Of a stretch of 64,000 nucleotides of DNA, positions 11,237-23,040 are shown one piece after another. The stretch's first letter is position 1. Each line of letters begins with the position of its first letter. The position numbers and the translations under genes are program-made. Location: positions 1,331,001 to 1,395,000 of the forward strand of contig JANUWF010001217.1 in the NCBI GenBank assembly GCA_026120185.1. Reading direction: 5' to 3'. This DNA comes from Voacanga thouarsii (taxonomy: Eukaryota; Streptophyta; Magnoliopsida; Gentianales; Apocynaceae). Below the pieces are notes generated by a model that was not told the DNA's origin, did no database searches, and was given only the letters and a program-made list of their open reading frames with translations.

Positions 11237-11249
11237 GCAAGTGGGAGAT
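11237..11249 (+). promoter_or_regulatory. Polypurine tract, element A
   Basis: CAAGTGGGAGAT-type purine-rich sequence lies directly before the 3' LTR. It would prime plus-strand DNA synthesis. Confidence 0.8.
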
Positions 11250-13266
11250 TGTTAGGAATATGCCCTCTTAGACTAGTTTTCTGATGTAAATATCGAATAT
11301 GTTAATAAAAGAATTTATTTGTCGGAAATCATTTATGAAATAATTTTCTTTATTTGTGTACATTTTCGTTTGGAACAGACACATTGTGTTCGAATAAGTG
11401 ATCCATGTGAATGGAGGTCTTTCACAATAAGGTATGGATCATGGGTTATTTAAACACATAAACAGTTGTTCTTAACCGATTGATGAGAATGAGAATCTCT
11501 TCATATTTAGGTTATTATGTTGTGAATTCCAAATGGGGAATGACTTACCTTTAGCCAGTGAGTAGTCTACTCACTTCATGACATAAACGTATTTCGAATA
11601 CGTAGAATATGACCTGTAGTAGTGGTTTCTAAAAAGTACTATATGGTAGAAACCTAGACTACTACCGCTACAGCGTGGACTAGTACTCTATAACTTGAGT
11701 ATGAGTTGGTGGGCTGGCGAAGCTGGAAGCATATGCTTTGATATGCTATAGTTGAGGTTCTATCGGAGGGCCAATATACTTGCATGTTGGGTATGTGTGA
11801 CTAATTAGTTAAGACAGACTTGTACAAGATAGTTTCTACACTATATCGCCCCTTGTGGTTGTCCGGATGATCTAAATATCCAAGGCTCTGGGAAACATGA
11901 CTTGGATGTTTGCTTTAGGGTAGCTCCCTTGGAAAGCGGAAACACTTCAGGAAGTCGTGGATCATTGGACTAGAAGCCTAAGAATGGTAGATGTCATTTA
12001 GAGAGGTGTTAGTACACTTCTTCCTCTCTAAATGTACGGCGATGTGTAGAGGGGTATTTTTGTCATTTTACCTGTAGGTCGGAGACTTTGCTAATGCAGC
12101 ATTGTCATTGGGGTCAATATTCTCTTATGGTGATATTAGGAAATATTTAAAATGCAAAATACATCTATTTATATAGTAGGGGTATTTTGGTCATTTTAGT
12201 AGCCAAGTCGATGTGTCTTTTTGGTCCTCAGAATAGCCCGTAAGTCCTAATTAATTTTTGGGTTGAGAAAATGATCTCAGTTGAGAGAGTTTTATTTTAT
12301 TCAGGAAGTCTAATTTATTATTAGACTGGAATAAAATAAATGGAGAGAAATTTATTATCTGATTTAATTGGTTAATTAATTATTCAGGGCCTAGGTCCAG
12401 TTTGAATAATTAGAAAATTAACCGGGACTTAAACTAGAGGAAAATAATTATTACTTAATTATTTATTGAGTTATTTATTTAATTAAATCCCAAGAAATAA
12501 ATAATAAAAGTTTAATTATTTTTTGGTTCATTTGGATTCATTAATTATTTATTGGGTTATTTATTTAATCCCAAGGAAAATAATTAATGTTTATTATTTT
12601 GGGCTTTTAGGGTTCAAGAAAAATGATAAATATTATTTTTGCACAATAGTTTGGACCATAAGATTTTTTCGGACACAGTTCATAAGAGTTTAGGGTGAAG
12701 CCAAATTTTATTTTGTAAATAATATTCGGGTATTAAATCCCGAAAATATTATTTTTATCAAAATAATTATTTTTGGTTTCATGACTCTTGGCTTTCTGTG
12801 TGGAAAAATAAAATTCTCAAAAAAAAAAAAAGACTCTTGGCTCTCTGTCTCTCTCGTGCCTTTTCTCCTTCTGACTTTTGGTTTTGTTTTATATATGAAA
12901 CCAAAGGAAACCAACCGATGGCAGTGGGAGTGAAAAAAACTGAGAGGCCTTTCTTATTCTTGTTCTGTGCTCACCAACATTGAGATTAGACTGGGTCATA
13001 TTCTGTGAACTGGAAAGCCAAGCATTGCATCGGAGGAGAAGAGAGAGCCGGATGTTTTTGCACTGAAGCTTTAACCCACGGGAGAAAAAAGAAGCTGCTC
13101 TTGAGCTTCAATCAATTCAACCATATTCTTCTTCAATCTTCAAGTTTTAAAACTCCAAGAGGTATGTTTTCATGCCTCCATGCTGCTCCAATACTCTGTT
13201 TAATGTTCATGTTCTTTCATTTTTATTACCACCGTGAGCATGCTCTGTCTATGTTCAATTCCTTCA
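11250..13266 (+). repeat. 3' LTR of element A (2.02 kb)
   Basis: Partner of 3614-5646. It ends CCTTCA at 13266 and is followed by the target duplication GTTCC. Confidence 0.93.
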
Positions 13267-13271
13267 GTTCC

Positions 13272-14071
13272 AAAATTTGTTGAATTTCTCAGAGGCAATT
13301 TGCAGGTTAATCCAGAGAAGGATGGTGTTCAAATGCTTTTCATCGATCTGATATTCTTGATAACATTTCTCATGGATTGGCCAGTGATTTAGAATTTAGC
13401 CGAGGAGGAGTTAGTTTTTACATGAGCTGATGCCATAGTCAATAAGGTTGCATTGCTCATTGGCAAAATGAAGGACACCTCGAAGCAAAAGAACTTTCTT
13501 ATTAATAATTTCTCAAAAAAAGCTAAAGCAATTAAAGAAGAGGTCAGAAAATTCTATGTCTACCTGTTTCTGGATCCATCATCTTTTAATTTTCCTAGGA
13601 TCAATGTACTGGGATCTGTTGATTCACTTTTAGTTGATAATTTGAAAGAGTTGTGTTCCCATTTCCCAAGGTATCTTGTCATGATGCTCCAGGAGGGGTT
13701 GTTGTCGCTTAAAGACTCAAATTTGAAAGTCTTCTCTACTATGGAGTTGCAAAATAAGCACAAGGACTTCGAAGATCTTTGGACAAGAATTGCTAATGTG
13801 GAATGCAATGCAGAAAGAGCAGTTTGCTCCATCATATACATGAAGAAGTCTCTTTGGCATGATATTCATGTCTTTCTGATGTCTTTGAAGAAATTAAGCT
13901 TATTAAAGGTGAGATGAGAAGGATACAAGAACATCATAAGAATGATATTCATGCCCTCAACCCTGAAATGAGTTACAATCCTCTTCCTTTACAAGCTAGT
14001 ATTCCAACAATGGATAAAATTGTTGGCTTTAAGGATAAGGTAAAGGAAGAGGATTGTAACTCATTTCAGGG
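13272..14071 (+). pseudogene. NLR resistance pseudogene, N-terminal and coiled-coil-type region
   Basis: This continues the frame from 3613: KFVEFLRGNLQ, then DLIFLITFLMDWPV and a stop near 13390. An open stretch 13453-13917 contains INVLGSVDSLL, a segment around EGLLSLKDSN, FEDLWTRIANVE and NAERAVCSI. These are the landmarks of the N-terminal helical domain of solanaceous R1-like NLRs (recognised from memory). After a frameshift the linker reads MRRIQEHHKNDI, then ASIPTMDKIVGFKDKVKE, which leads into NB-ARC. A fold-back insertion ends the frame at 14073. Such proteins are cytoplasmic immune receptors. This copy is broken. Confidence 0.8.
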
Positions 14072-14075
14072 TTGA
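13957..14075. repeat. Perfect 35-bp inverted repeat created inside the NLR gene
   Basis: Arms 13957-13991 and 14041-14075 are exact reverse complements, 49 bp apart. The right arm lies in a 41-bp insertion bounded by a 13-bp direct repeat (TAAGGTAAAGGAA). The insertion brings in a stop and a frameshift between FKDKVKE and the NB-ARC start. Confidence 0.92.
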
Positions 14076-15145
14076 GTAAGGTAAAGGAAATAATAGGTCA
14101 ACTGATAGGTGGATCAAGAGTACTTGATATAATTTCAATTGTGGGCATGGCTGGAATGGGCAAGACTACTTTGGTGAAGAAAGTTTTCTGTGTTGCTTCA
14201 ATTCGGTCTTATTTCCACAAATGTGCATGGTGTACTATTTCTCAAACATTAGACAGTAAAAGGATGTTGTCGGATATTTTAAGTAGTTGCGGTGTTGATG
14301 TCACCAAAATAAACAAAGAAGATTTACTTGAAACAGTCTATAGAGAGTTAAGAGGGCATAGATACCTTATTGTCATGGATGAAATTTGGGATGTTAGTGC
14401 ATGGGATGCGCTAAAACTGTCATTTCTAGAAGATAATAATAGAGGCCGAATCATTTTCACAAGTCGAATTCATAAGGTGGTTTTAGAAGCTAAATCAGGT
14501 AGTAGTCCTATTCCTCTAAATTCTTTCTCAGAGGACGAAAGTTGGGAGCTATTGGAAAAGAAGTTATTTGACCACGATAGCTTCCCTCCTGATTTTGTTG
14601 AGATTGGGAAGAACATTGCAAGAAATTGCAAAGGGCTACCATTGGCTATTGTTCTATCTGCAGGTCTCTTGAGGGAAAAAATTGAGAGTTTGCATTGGTG
14701 GAAAGAAGTTGGAGAAAATCTGGAAAAGTTTATTGCTAAAGAAGGCTACACAGATCTACTGCAACTGAGTTACGAGCATCTACCAAAGGTTTTGAAACCC
14801 TGCCTTCTTTATCTAGGATCATTTACAGAAGACGAAGAGATTATAGTGAAGAAGCTAACCCTATTACGGATTTCAGAGGGCTTTATAGAAAAGCAAGACA
14901 TCAAAAGCTTAGAAGTTGTGACAGAGGAGTACTTGATGGATCTTGTTTTTAGAAACCTAGTCATTGTTACCAAGAGAGGGTCTACAGGTGGAATCGAGAC
15001 TTGTGTTGTTCATGATCTATTACGTGACTTTTGCATTGCAAAGGGTGATGAAGAAAGATTTCTAAAGATGATTCGAGGGAGCCAAGTTTCTCACATGACT
15101 GACACATTTGCTAACCAAGGGATGCGTTTTCAAACTAAATTCTAG
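14072..15145 (+). pseudogene. NLR NB-ARC domain (open 357 codons)
   Basis: Long open frame with the full set of NB-ARC motifs: P-loop GMAGMGKTT (residues 25-33), kinase-2 YLIVMDEIWD (98-107), RNBS-B IIFTSR, GLPLA in CKGLPLAIV, RNBS-D-like CLLYLGSFTED, and VHD (313-315) in place of MHD. The kinase-2 motif ends in Trp, as usual for CC-type rather than TIR-type NLRs. The open frame begins after the fold-back insertion and is not a natural start. The domain would bind ATP/ADP as a switch for immune signalling. It is long and clean, so the gene probably died recently. Confidence 0.92.
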
Positions 15146-16181
15146 AATTCTTTTCTTGAACTTGTTCCACCTGCTTCACCTGTCCACTCCCTCATCTCAC
15201 TTAGTCTTTCACCCCCTTCTCGCTGGTTTGAAAGGAACTATCATGAGTTCTCGCTTATCTTAAACTGCTTCGTGTGTTGCATTTAGATATAAATTTGCTT
15301 TTTTATGAGTTTCCTGAAGTAATAACTGAATTGACTCTCTTGAGATTCTTAGCAATTAACTACCAGAGACGAATTCCACCACCAATAAAAAGGCTTGAGA
15401 ACCTAGAAACAATGTACTTGGAAAATTCTTACTTGAGTTTTATGGATTTACCACTTACCATATTGGAAATGCAGAAGTTGAAGCATGTGTTTGCTCCATC
15501 AATAAGAAATCCTTATGAAATTTGTGATGGCATACCTCCATTGGAGAATGTTCAATCAATTGCCTTGTCTACCTTTCTTATGGAGTAGAATCAGAAATGT
15601 TCTTGAGAAAGATGCCGAATGTTCAGAAACTAAGATGTAAATTTCAAGTATTGGATCCTTTCATGGATCGTAATCCAATTGTGAAATTGGACTTTCTAAA
15701 ACACCTCGAATCACTTTATCTTTGTCATGACTCTAACTTTACTCCTTTCCACTTTTTTGCATTCCATTTCATTCCCCCGGACTTTGAAAAACTTACAGTG
15801 ATGACTTTTAGTCTACCATGGAGTGAAATATTACCAATTGCGAAGCTACCCAATCTTGAGGTTTTGAAATTGCATTATGGAGCCTCTTGCGGGAACATTT
15901 GGAAGGTTGGAGATGAGGAATTCTTAAAACTCAAGTTTTTGCGACTAAGCATGTTAGACATTGAACAATTGGATGCATCTGATGAATCCTTCCCCTGCCT
16001 CGAGCACCATCAAGTGGTCTCATGTATCAAGCTTAGGGAGATACCATCTAGGTTTGGAAGTATTTCTACTTTGAAGATGATTCAGGTTGAGGATCGCAAG
16101 GTTGTAAAAGTTAGTTCGGTGAGAAAAATTCAAGAAGAGCAACACGAGCTGGGAAATGAACGCCTAGAAATCATATCATGA
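15146..16181 (+). pseudogene. NLR leucine-rich repeat region (broken)
   Basis: After the stop at 15143 the homology continues in pieces: a linker with VPPASPVHSLISL, then LRR-bearing frames 15274-15588 and 15597-16181. Visible repeats include LRFLAINY, LENLETMYLENSYLSFMDLP, LKHLESLYLCHDS, LPNLEVLKLHYGA, FLKLKFLRLSMLDIEQLD and a last cap FGSISTLKMIQVED. The order and the end (about 16179, TGA) fit the C-terminus of R1-like NLRs. Stops and shifts at about 15143 and 15588 break it. Confidence 0.88.
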
Positions 16182-16295
16182 GAGTTCATGCAGTTTCCAT
16201 TCGGATTTATGAGATGTAAGCAACTTCTCTCTCTCCCTTTTTTTTTTTTAGGTGAGGTAACATATTCTAATTAGTATCAGGCAGGTTTTAGAAAT

Positions 16296-16447
16296 CCCAA
16301 ATAGGGAAATACTTGGGTGGACTCGGTCCACCGTGGACCATACATTAAGTGTTGTACAATATGCAGTGGAATATTGTACACTTCTAAAAAGGTACAATAC
16401 ATTTATACATTGATTCACGGTGGACCGGGTCCACCCAAGAATTTCCC
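16296..16447. mobile_element. Small MITE with GGTCCACC-rich inverted termini
   Basis: Left GGGAAATACTTGGGTGGAC (from 16304) pairs with the reverse complement of the right end (to 16447). The stem extends through CGGTCCACCGTG. The core also folds (GTACAATAT/ATATTGTAC). TTAGAAAT occurs at 16288-16295 and 16448-16455, a candidate 8-bp target duplication, but the first 8 bp inside the left one are not part of the stem. Confidence 0.7.
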
Positions 16448-16455
16448 TTAGAAAT

Positions 16456-17185
16456 ACCGCTGCTGCGATTCTTCCTCTATTAACAAAAACTAGTGCATCT
16501 CATTTTCTCCACCATAGAGTTGAAACACTTCTTTTTTTATTTTTATTTTTTCAAGTTGAAACTATGTGATTATGTATAAAAACATTTTTTTTACTTCTAT
16601 TTTGTACTATTTCTTATTCTGAATTTTTATCAATAGCGAGTGTTAAAGTTTTTTTTTTTTTTAATCAGTCTTAACTATGGTGTTATTGAATCGTTGCAAG
16701 CCAATTTTATTAGAATAAATTGAGATTTTTCGAAAAAAAAAAAAAAGGTTGGATGTTTTGTTAAATGTTATCTCATTGGCAATTATTGTATTTATTAATT
16801 ATACATTTTGATTTAATTCTTAATCTTTTTGTTATAACTAAAGCAGCTCAACAACTGTGGAGAGAACTTCAGAACACAAGGCCCAAGTAAACAAACTCTT
16901 AAATTTGGACACCATATTTGACCCTATGTTAGATTTATGGATCATTCTCAATAACAAGCAACTTGCTATTTTCTATGAGATTGTAACCTTCTATTTCTAC
17001 ATTTATTTACATGAATACTGGCATTTGATTTCTATCATGTTTATGTTGTTGCAAGGTGTTATCAATTAATTAATTTTTATGTACATCTATTTGGTAAAAA
17101 GATTGCGGTATGCCTTCTGCTCTTATTATTGTGTTGGAAATGAAATTATATCTTTTTTTTGGATGATTACAATTCTAATATTCTT
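16456..17185. other. AT-rich sequence without recognisable genes
   Basis: Contains T-runs (16540-16660) and an A-run (16733-16746). A 70-codon frame at 16857-17069 has no recognised motif. Nothing here can be called with support. Confidence 0.6.
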
Positions 17186-19230
17186 TGCATAATGATAGGG
17201 GTTATATTCATCACTATTTTTCTAGTTATTTGAGGTTAATTTGAAATACTTTAGATATAATAATTAGATATATTCCTTCCTATTTGATATTTTGCTTGTG
17301 AAAAATGTTTTGGATGAATTTGTACAGAATTCAAGAGATTTCGAGTAAAAAGCAAAAAATTTCAAAATATATGGGGCGTTAGGTCTGGCTACTGCACCAA
17401 GCGCCAAGTCCACTCTAGAGAAATAGAGCAACATCTAAGAGGAAACCAGAATGGCCTTGGCGCCAAGTGGGTAGAAGTGACCCAGCGCCAGGTCCGATCT
17501 GTTCTGTGACGAATTTGGTATCTTCTAAAATATTTTGGTATTTTTCGAATTCTACTGAGCCAAAACTTCTTAAGCCATGAATTTTGGTATTAAGGAAGCC
17601 TATTTATACAGGAAAAACACAAGACAAATGAGTGAATCCAAGAATCAAATTAGAAAATCACTTAAAGAATGAGATTCATCAAATCAAGGAGCATTGTTCA
17701 AAGAAGTTTTCAAAGAGAAGAAGGAAGGCTTGCCTATGAGCTATTTCTTTTATCTTTGTTTTTTTTTTCTAGAATAATGATGTAATTAATGTTTTCATTG
17801 TAATTTGTCATTGTTTTGGGATTCATGATTTTTGGATTAATTTAGCTATTTTATGCGTAAATTTTTTGTGTATAAAAATTATTTAATTTAAATCCATCCC
17901 TTAGCTAAGCTTTAATTAAAATATTAATCTCAAAATACACATACGAGCAAGTATACTCATCGCAAGCATAGTATAGGGAATTAACAAGTATCGATCTTCA
18001 AATAAACAAGTACATATTAATAACTTTTCATTCATTATTTAACCGACCTAATAAAGTGATAGGATAAAAAGAAAAATAAAGAAATATGTACAATTCAAGG
18101 ATGTAGGAATATGCAATTTAGACAAATATCCTAGAAGATATGATAATGAACCATTTAACAACTACTTCAATTAATCATTATCTTGGCATCATAAAGGCAT
18201 ATAAAATAAAATTTAATCGTTTTCCAAGTCATGAATCCACTTATATAGACTCTAATTCTTTCCCAATCCATAGAATCATTATCTCTTGATTAAATTAGTA
18301 GATTTTCCAATCAAGCCAACATAACCAATCATGCATAAAACTCATCCTTCAACAATTATCCCTTAGTGAAATTAACTAATAACTATATGTTCTAGGTGAA
18401 ATTAACTAATATTTGATTACTTCGGTTCTTCGTCTCAATTTCGTTTCCCAAATCCGTTAAGAAATAACAAATATGAAATCAATAAAACTAAACCAACTCC
18501 TAATATCGTTTCCCAAGTCAATTGGAAGCAAATCTAACTTCATCAATTCTTTAATAGTCATAAGTAATCAAACACTAAGAATGATAGAACATTGATCAAA
18601 TAGCTAAATTAATCCAAAAACCATGAATCCCAAAACAATATCAAATTTCAATGAAAATATCAACTACATCATTATTCTAGAAAAAGAAAAATAAAAGTAA
18701 AAGAAAGAACTTATAGACAAGCCTTCCTTCTTCTCTTTGAAAATCTTTTTTGAGCAATGCTCATTGATTTGATAAATCTCTCCTTCTTTGAGTGATTTTC
18801 TGATTTGATTTTTGGATTCACTCATTTGTCTTGTATTTTTCTTGTCTAAATAGACTTCCTTAATACCAAAACTTGTGGCTTGAGAAGTTTTGGCTCAATA
18901 GAATTCGAAAAATACCAAAATCCATTAAAAGATACCAAATTCGTCACAAAACAGACTGAAGCCAGGTCCATTTTGGTTTCCTCCTGAACGTTGCTTTGTT
19001 TTTCTCTGTTTCTACAGAGTGAACCTGACGCCTGGTGCAGTAGCTAGACCTGGCGCCCGGTACATTATGAAATTTTTCACTTTTTACTCGAAATCTCTTA
19101 AATTCTGCACAAATTCATCCAAAACACTTTTCACAAGCAAAATATCAAATAGGGATATATATGCCTAATTATTGCATCAAAAGTATCTCAAATAACTAGA
19201 AAATAATGATGAATTTAGCCTCTATTACAT
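17186..19230. repeat. Large inverted duplication (arms about 650 bp, spacer about 740 bp)
   Basis: Left arm about 17186-17856 is the reverse complement of about 18600-19225, with scattered differences. Shared landmarks are AAGAGAAGAAGGAAGGCTTG (17718 region; complement near 18719), GTTTTGGGATTCATG (17812; complement near 18630), and CTAGTTATTTGAG at the outer end (17222; complement near 19190). The spacer has CGAGCAAGTATACTCATCGCAAG, and just outside the right arm is CCCCCACACTTGAACATTTG. I recognise both as common in plant LTR-element non-coding regions. I infer two opposed partial copies of one dispersed repeat. Confidence 0.82.
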
Positions 19231-20836
19231 TCCCCCACACTTGAACATTTGCTTGTCCTCAAGCAAAACACTTAAGTCAAGAAGAAAATAATCAAGAAAA
19301 TACAAGCTTTTATTTTCCCAAAATTTACACATCACATAATAAAATCTTGGTAGTGCTATGAAGGTTTATATTTGGATGTGGTGATTTGGGAGACAATCCA
19401 TTTGAAACATGACAACTACGTAAACAAAATCAAGTTTGATATTAGGAGCCGATATAATTCTCTTAGTTTTTGTGAACAGTTGGGGTTTTGTTTCTCTTCT
19501 TTCTGAATTTCGTAACTTTCCTCCCAACCTTCCAAGACTTCATCTTCTCCAGACTGTATATCTTTGGTTCGAGTTTGGCCAAAACTCTCCTCTTTTTTCC
19601 ACTATTTTGTTAGTCCACCCTTCTTTGTCAACAAATCGTTAAAATTTTGTCCCTTCTGAGTTTTTTGGTCAAGATTCGAGGCTCTTTAGCATGGATTTGA
19701 TGTTGATCTTCCAATATTAGTGTTTACTACTCTATTTTTTTGGTATTTCTCCTTTACACAAACTTGATCTAGTCCCTATTCCACTTCTCATTTCTTTCTT
19801 AAACAATTTTCAAGATCATTGATTCGCTCACAATCTTCTAAGTAGTTTGTTCACAGAAAGAGATAGACTATTTGGACTCTTCATGCTAACGTTGGTTGAT
19901 CGAGGATGGACATAAAAAAAGAAAAAAGAAAAAAGAGGAAGATATTTTGTTGTGTTTGTTTTATATTCTATGCATTATAGTAGTCTCACCTAAAGTTTTT
20001 AGGGTGTAGTACTCTTTTTTGTTATCAATAAGTGTACTAATCCATTTATGTAATTTCTATATTTTGATGAAAAAAAGATTAGAACCAATATATCATGTTG
20101 TGCAACTTCAAAACTTTCAATTTCTTTGTAGTGATTCATTTTTACAACGAAAAGATATAATTATCAAAGTTTGTACACGACTTATAAGTTCAATAATATG
20201 TATGAGTAATTACTTAGTTATTATCTTTATTAAACTAAAAAGAATATCAAAAATTGATAATAAATATTTAGTCTTGTTCATATATTATTTTAAAACTTTT
20301 ATCACTTTTTTATATAAGATTAAGATTTCAAAATAGTCATTTTTAAAATATAATTATACGATCTTTCCTTATACTCTCTACTGTTCTACTTAAACCTATA
20401 AATCGTTGAGATATTACGTTTTCCAAATGTAGAAACGATCCGGTTGGTACTTAAGAGAAACCCGAAATCTATATATTGATCGGCATTCAGAATTTCAAAA
20501 GCCTTAGCCGTGTGGTGCCTTCCTTGCTAGCCTAATAAAGCGTTAAAAAAACCTCGATAACATTTGTAAGCCTTCATCTCTCACCATCTTAAAATGGGAG
20601 TTTCAGTTTGGCTCCACCTCCCTCGTCAATCCTGCACCGTCATAAGGAGCAGTAGTAGTTAAACAAGTGGTGCAAATTTTTTTTTTTTTTTGTTCATAAG
20701 AAGGGGAAATTTTTTATTCTCTCTCACTTATATATATATATATATATATATATAACACAATGAATTTGTGTTTTAGATTTAATTTTTTAAAAAATTACCA
20801 TTACAAAAATAAATATTAAATAAATTGAGTCTTATG
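19231..20836. other. Non-coding AT-rich region, probable repeat remnant then unknown
   Basis: 19231-19650 continues the dispersed repeat of the right arm (CTTGTCCTCAAGC at 19253). The rest shows no conserved frame. A T-run (20679-20690) and a (TA)n stretch (20729-20753) are present. Confidence 0.55.
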
Positions 20837-20838
20837 TA

Positions 20839-20998
20839 CTCTTTTCATCCTAACTAAATTAACAGTAATTGACTTGGCACAATATTTTATGTAAAAGTAA
20901 AAGTTAAAATATAATAATAGTAGAGTATAATATAATAAAAGTAGAAAATATATTTGGTGATTTCACACTACTTTATGTTAAATCTAAATATAAAAAAG

Positions 20999-21037
<39 letters not shown>

Positions 21038-21149
21038 ATTGATTATTTTATAATATATAATATATTAAAAACTTTTTTTAAAAAAAGTATTAAATTTTTT
21101 TAGACAACCGAAAATAGTAAATATGTTAATTTAGTTAGGATTGAGGGAG
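20839..21149. mobile_element. Stowaway-like MITE
   Basis: The right end, read in reverse complement, starts CTCCCTCAATCCTAACTAAATTAAC. The left end starts CTCTTTTCATCC and shares the remaining CTAACTAAATTAAC. TA flanks both ends (20837-20838 and 21150-21151), the Tc1/mariner-type target. The core is AT-rich with a (TA)n run at about 21001-21030. Length about 311 bp. Confidence 0.8.
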
Positions 21150-21151
21150 TA

Positions 21152-21596
21152 ATAATTTGTAAACAACATGAGAGAAAGTCAGTTGCTAACAAATTTATGC
21201 CTTAGAGAAAGATTTAAACTATGGGTTGAGAATTTTATCTGTATTCTAATTCAATTAATTTTTTTTAATTAGATTTACTATTTATTTTATAATTTTTTAT
21301 ACATTATATAGAATTTTCTCGTCACATATAAAGTTATTCAAGAAAAATTTTATAAATATAAAAAAATTGAATAACCAAACTGAAAATATACTATACTATT
21401 TTTATTGTTTATTCACTAAGCAAGCCACTCTAATCCATTAAATTTTTGTGAAGAAGTTGCTGCCCATCTAACCCCAAGTGCAATTCAAGTTAAACTAGAC
21501 ATATGTTGTGGTGATGGGGATGACACCATAGATGACATCACCCATCATCTATTTAATTATCCAATGGCTTGTCTTCTTCCAACAAAACAAAATATG
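21152..21596. other. AT-rich spacer
   Basis: No gene or conserved motif seen. The last five bases (ATATG) are the target site of element E. Confidence 0.6.
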
Positions 21597-21945
21597 TGTT
21601 ATAAAATTAGGGTAGTGTTAGAATAAAATCTTCACACTACACACTAATAAAACTCTAACTATTTTGCACAAGAATTTCTCTCTTTCTTTTCTCTCACAAT
21701 TTTCTCTAATCTTTCTTTCACAAAATAATGGTGTATTACAAGCTTAGAGAATAGCTCTATTTATAGAGCTCTAATTAGTGGATTACATCATGGCATACAT
21801 CATCTTCCACTAATCTTAATTAGTGGTGTCTCCACTAAATGGTGGACATCCATAAAAATTTTTTATAATAATTCACATAAATCCATAATTAGTGGAGCCT
21901 CCACTAATTAATAAAGATTCCAATAATTCATAACACTCCCCCTTG
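21597..21945 (-). repeat. 3' LTR of element E
   Basis: Near-identical partner of 26494-26847. A purine tract on the minus strand (plus-strand CTCCCCCTT at 21946-21954) borders it on the inner side. Confidence 0.95.
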
Positions 21946-22060
21946 AATGTCCATCCATTACATAAAGAATATGCCTCGTTAAAACCTTACTAGATAAAAA
22001 CCCAGTGGGAAAAAAAATCTAGTGAAGGAAAAAGAGTACACTATTCTATATGTCTATTTA

Positions 22061-23040
22061 TTACTCCCCCTGATGAGATGATTCCTTTAAATCTTTAAAC
22101 CGACACATACCGATTTTATATCTCAACTTTTCAAATGTTGCAGTAGGTAAAGTCTTCGTGAAAATATCTGCGAGGTTATCACATGACCGAATTTGTAGCA
22201 CATCAATTTCACCTTTCTTCTGGAGTTCATGAGTAAAGAAGAATTTTGGTGAAATATGTTTTGTCCGATCTCCTTTAATATATCTTCCTCGTAATTGAGC
22301 TATGCAAACTGCATTGTCGTCATAAAGAGAAGTTGGAATACCTTTGATTGATGATAATCCACAACTTTCTCGGATATAATGAATCATGGATCTTAGCCAT
22401 ACACATTCTCGACTTGCTTCATGAATGGCTATAATTTCAGCATGATTTGAAGAAGTAGCCGCTATAGATTGTTTCGTAGAACGCCATGATATAGCAAGTA
22501 TTTCCACATGTAAATAGATAGCCCGTTTGAGAACGTGCTTTATATGGATCGGATAAATAACCAAAGATCTCGCATAACCTATCAATGTTGGACTGGTTTT
22601 ATTTGAATAAAATAATCCGAGATCAATTGTACCTTGGAGATATCGAAGGACTTGTTTAATTCCATTCCAATGTCGTCGTGTTGGTGAAGAACTAAATCTT
22701 GCTAATAAATTGACAGCAAAAACAATATCAGGTCTTGTATTATTAGCAAGATACATCAATGCACCAATTGCACTGAGATATGGTACTTCAGGACCAAGGA
22801 GTTCTTCATCATTTTCTTGAGGTCGAAAAGGATCTTTATCCACATTTAATGATCGCACGATCATTGGAATACTCAATGGATGTGCTTTGTCCATGTAAAA
22901 TCTTTTTAGTACTTTTGCTGTATATGTTGATTGATGAATAAATGTTCCACTCTCCAAATGTTCAATTTGTAAACCAAGGCAAAATTTGGTTTTACCAAAA
23001 TCCTTGATTTCGAATTCTCTTTTAAATAATCAATTGTTTC
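22061..23040 (-). pseudogene. Copia RT C-terminus and RNase H, element E
   Basis: The minus-strand frame 22061-22957 is open for 298 codons. It has VPYLSAIGALMYLANNTRPD and HWNGIKQVLRYLQGT at the RT/connection end. The RNase H part includes STKQSIAATSSNHAEI, YDDNAVCIAQ, KHISPKFFFTHEL and the C-terminal DIFTKTLPTATFEKL. The stretch usually holding the first RNase H Asp (GYxDAD) is altered: it reads IGYARSLVI. Frame breaks near 22960-23340 cut it from the front part of RT. Confidence 0.9.

Larger units (their letters stand above)
3614..13266 (+). mobile_element. Ty1/copia LTR retrotransposon (element A), complete in structure, coding-defective
   Basis: Both LTRs start TGTT(G/A)GGAATATGCC-like and end CCTTCA. 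The 5-bp target duplication GTTCC lies at 3609-3613 and 13267-13271. A primer-binding site follows the 5' LTR and a purine tract precedes the 3' LTR. Internal order is gag, protease, integrase, RT, RNase H on the plus strand. All coding domains carry stops, and RNase H has a 216-bp in-frame deletion. The element interrupts an NLR gene. Element B (34190-43413) and the solo LTR at 54354-56364 are relatives of the same family. Confidence 0.95.

Noticed and set aside
16857..17069. 70-codon frame downstream of the NLR
   Set aside because: No known motif, AT-rich hydrophobic composition, no supporting context.
20019..20336. 105-codon frame in AT-rich spacer
   Set aside because: Low-complexity Ile/Phe/Lys-rich translation typical of AT-rich non-coding DNA. 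No domain recognised.
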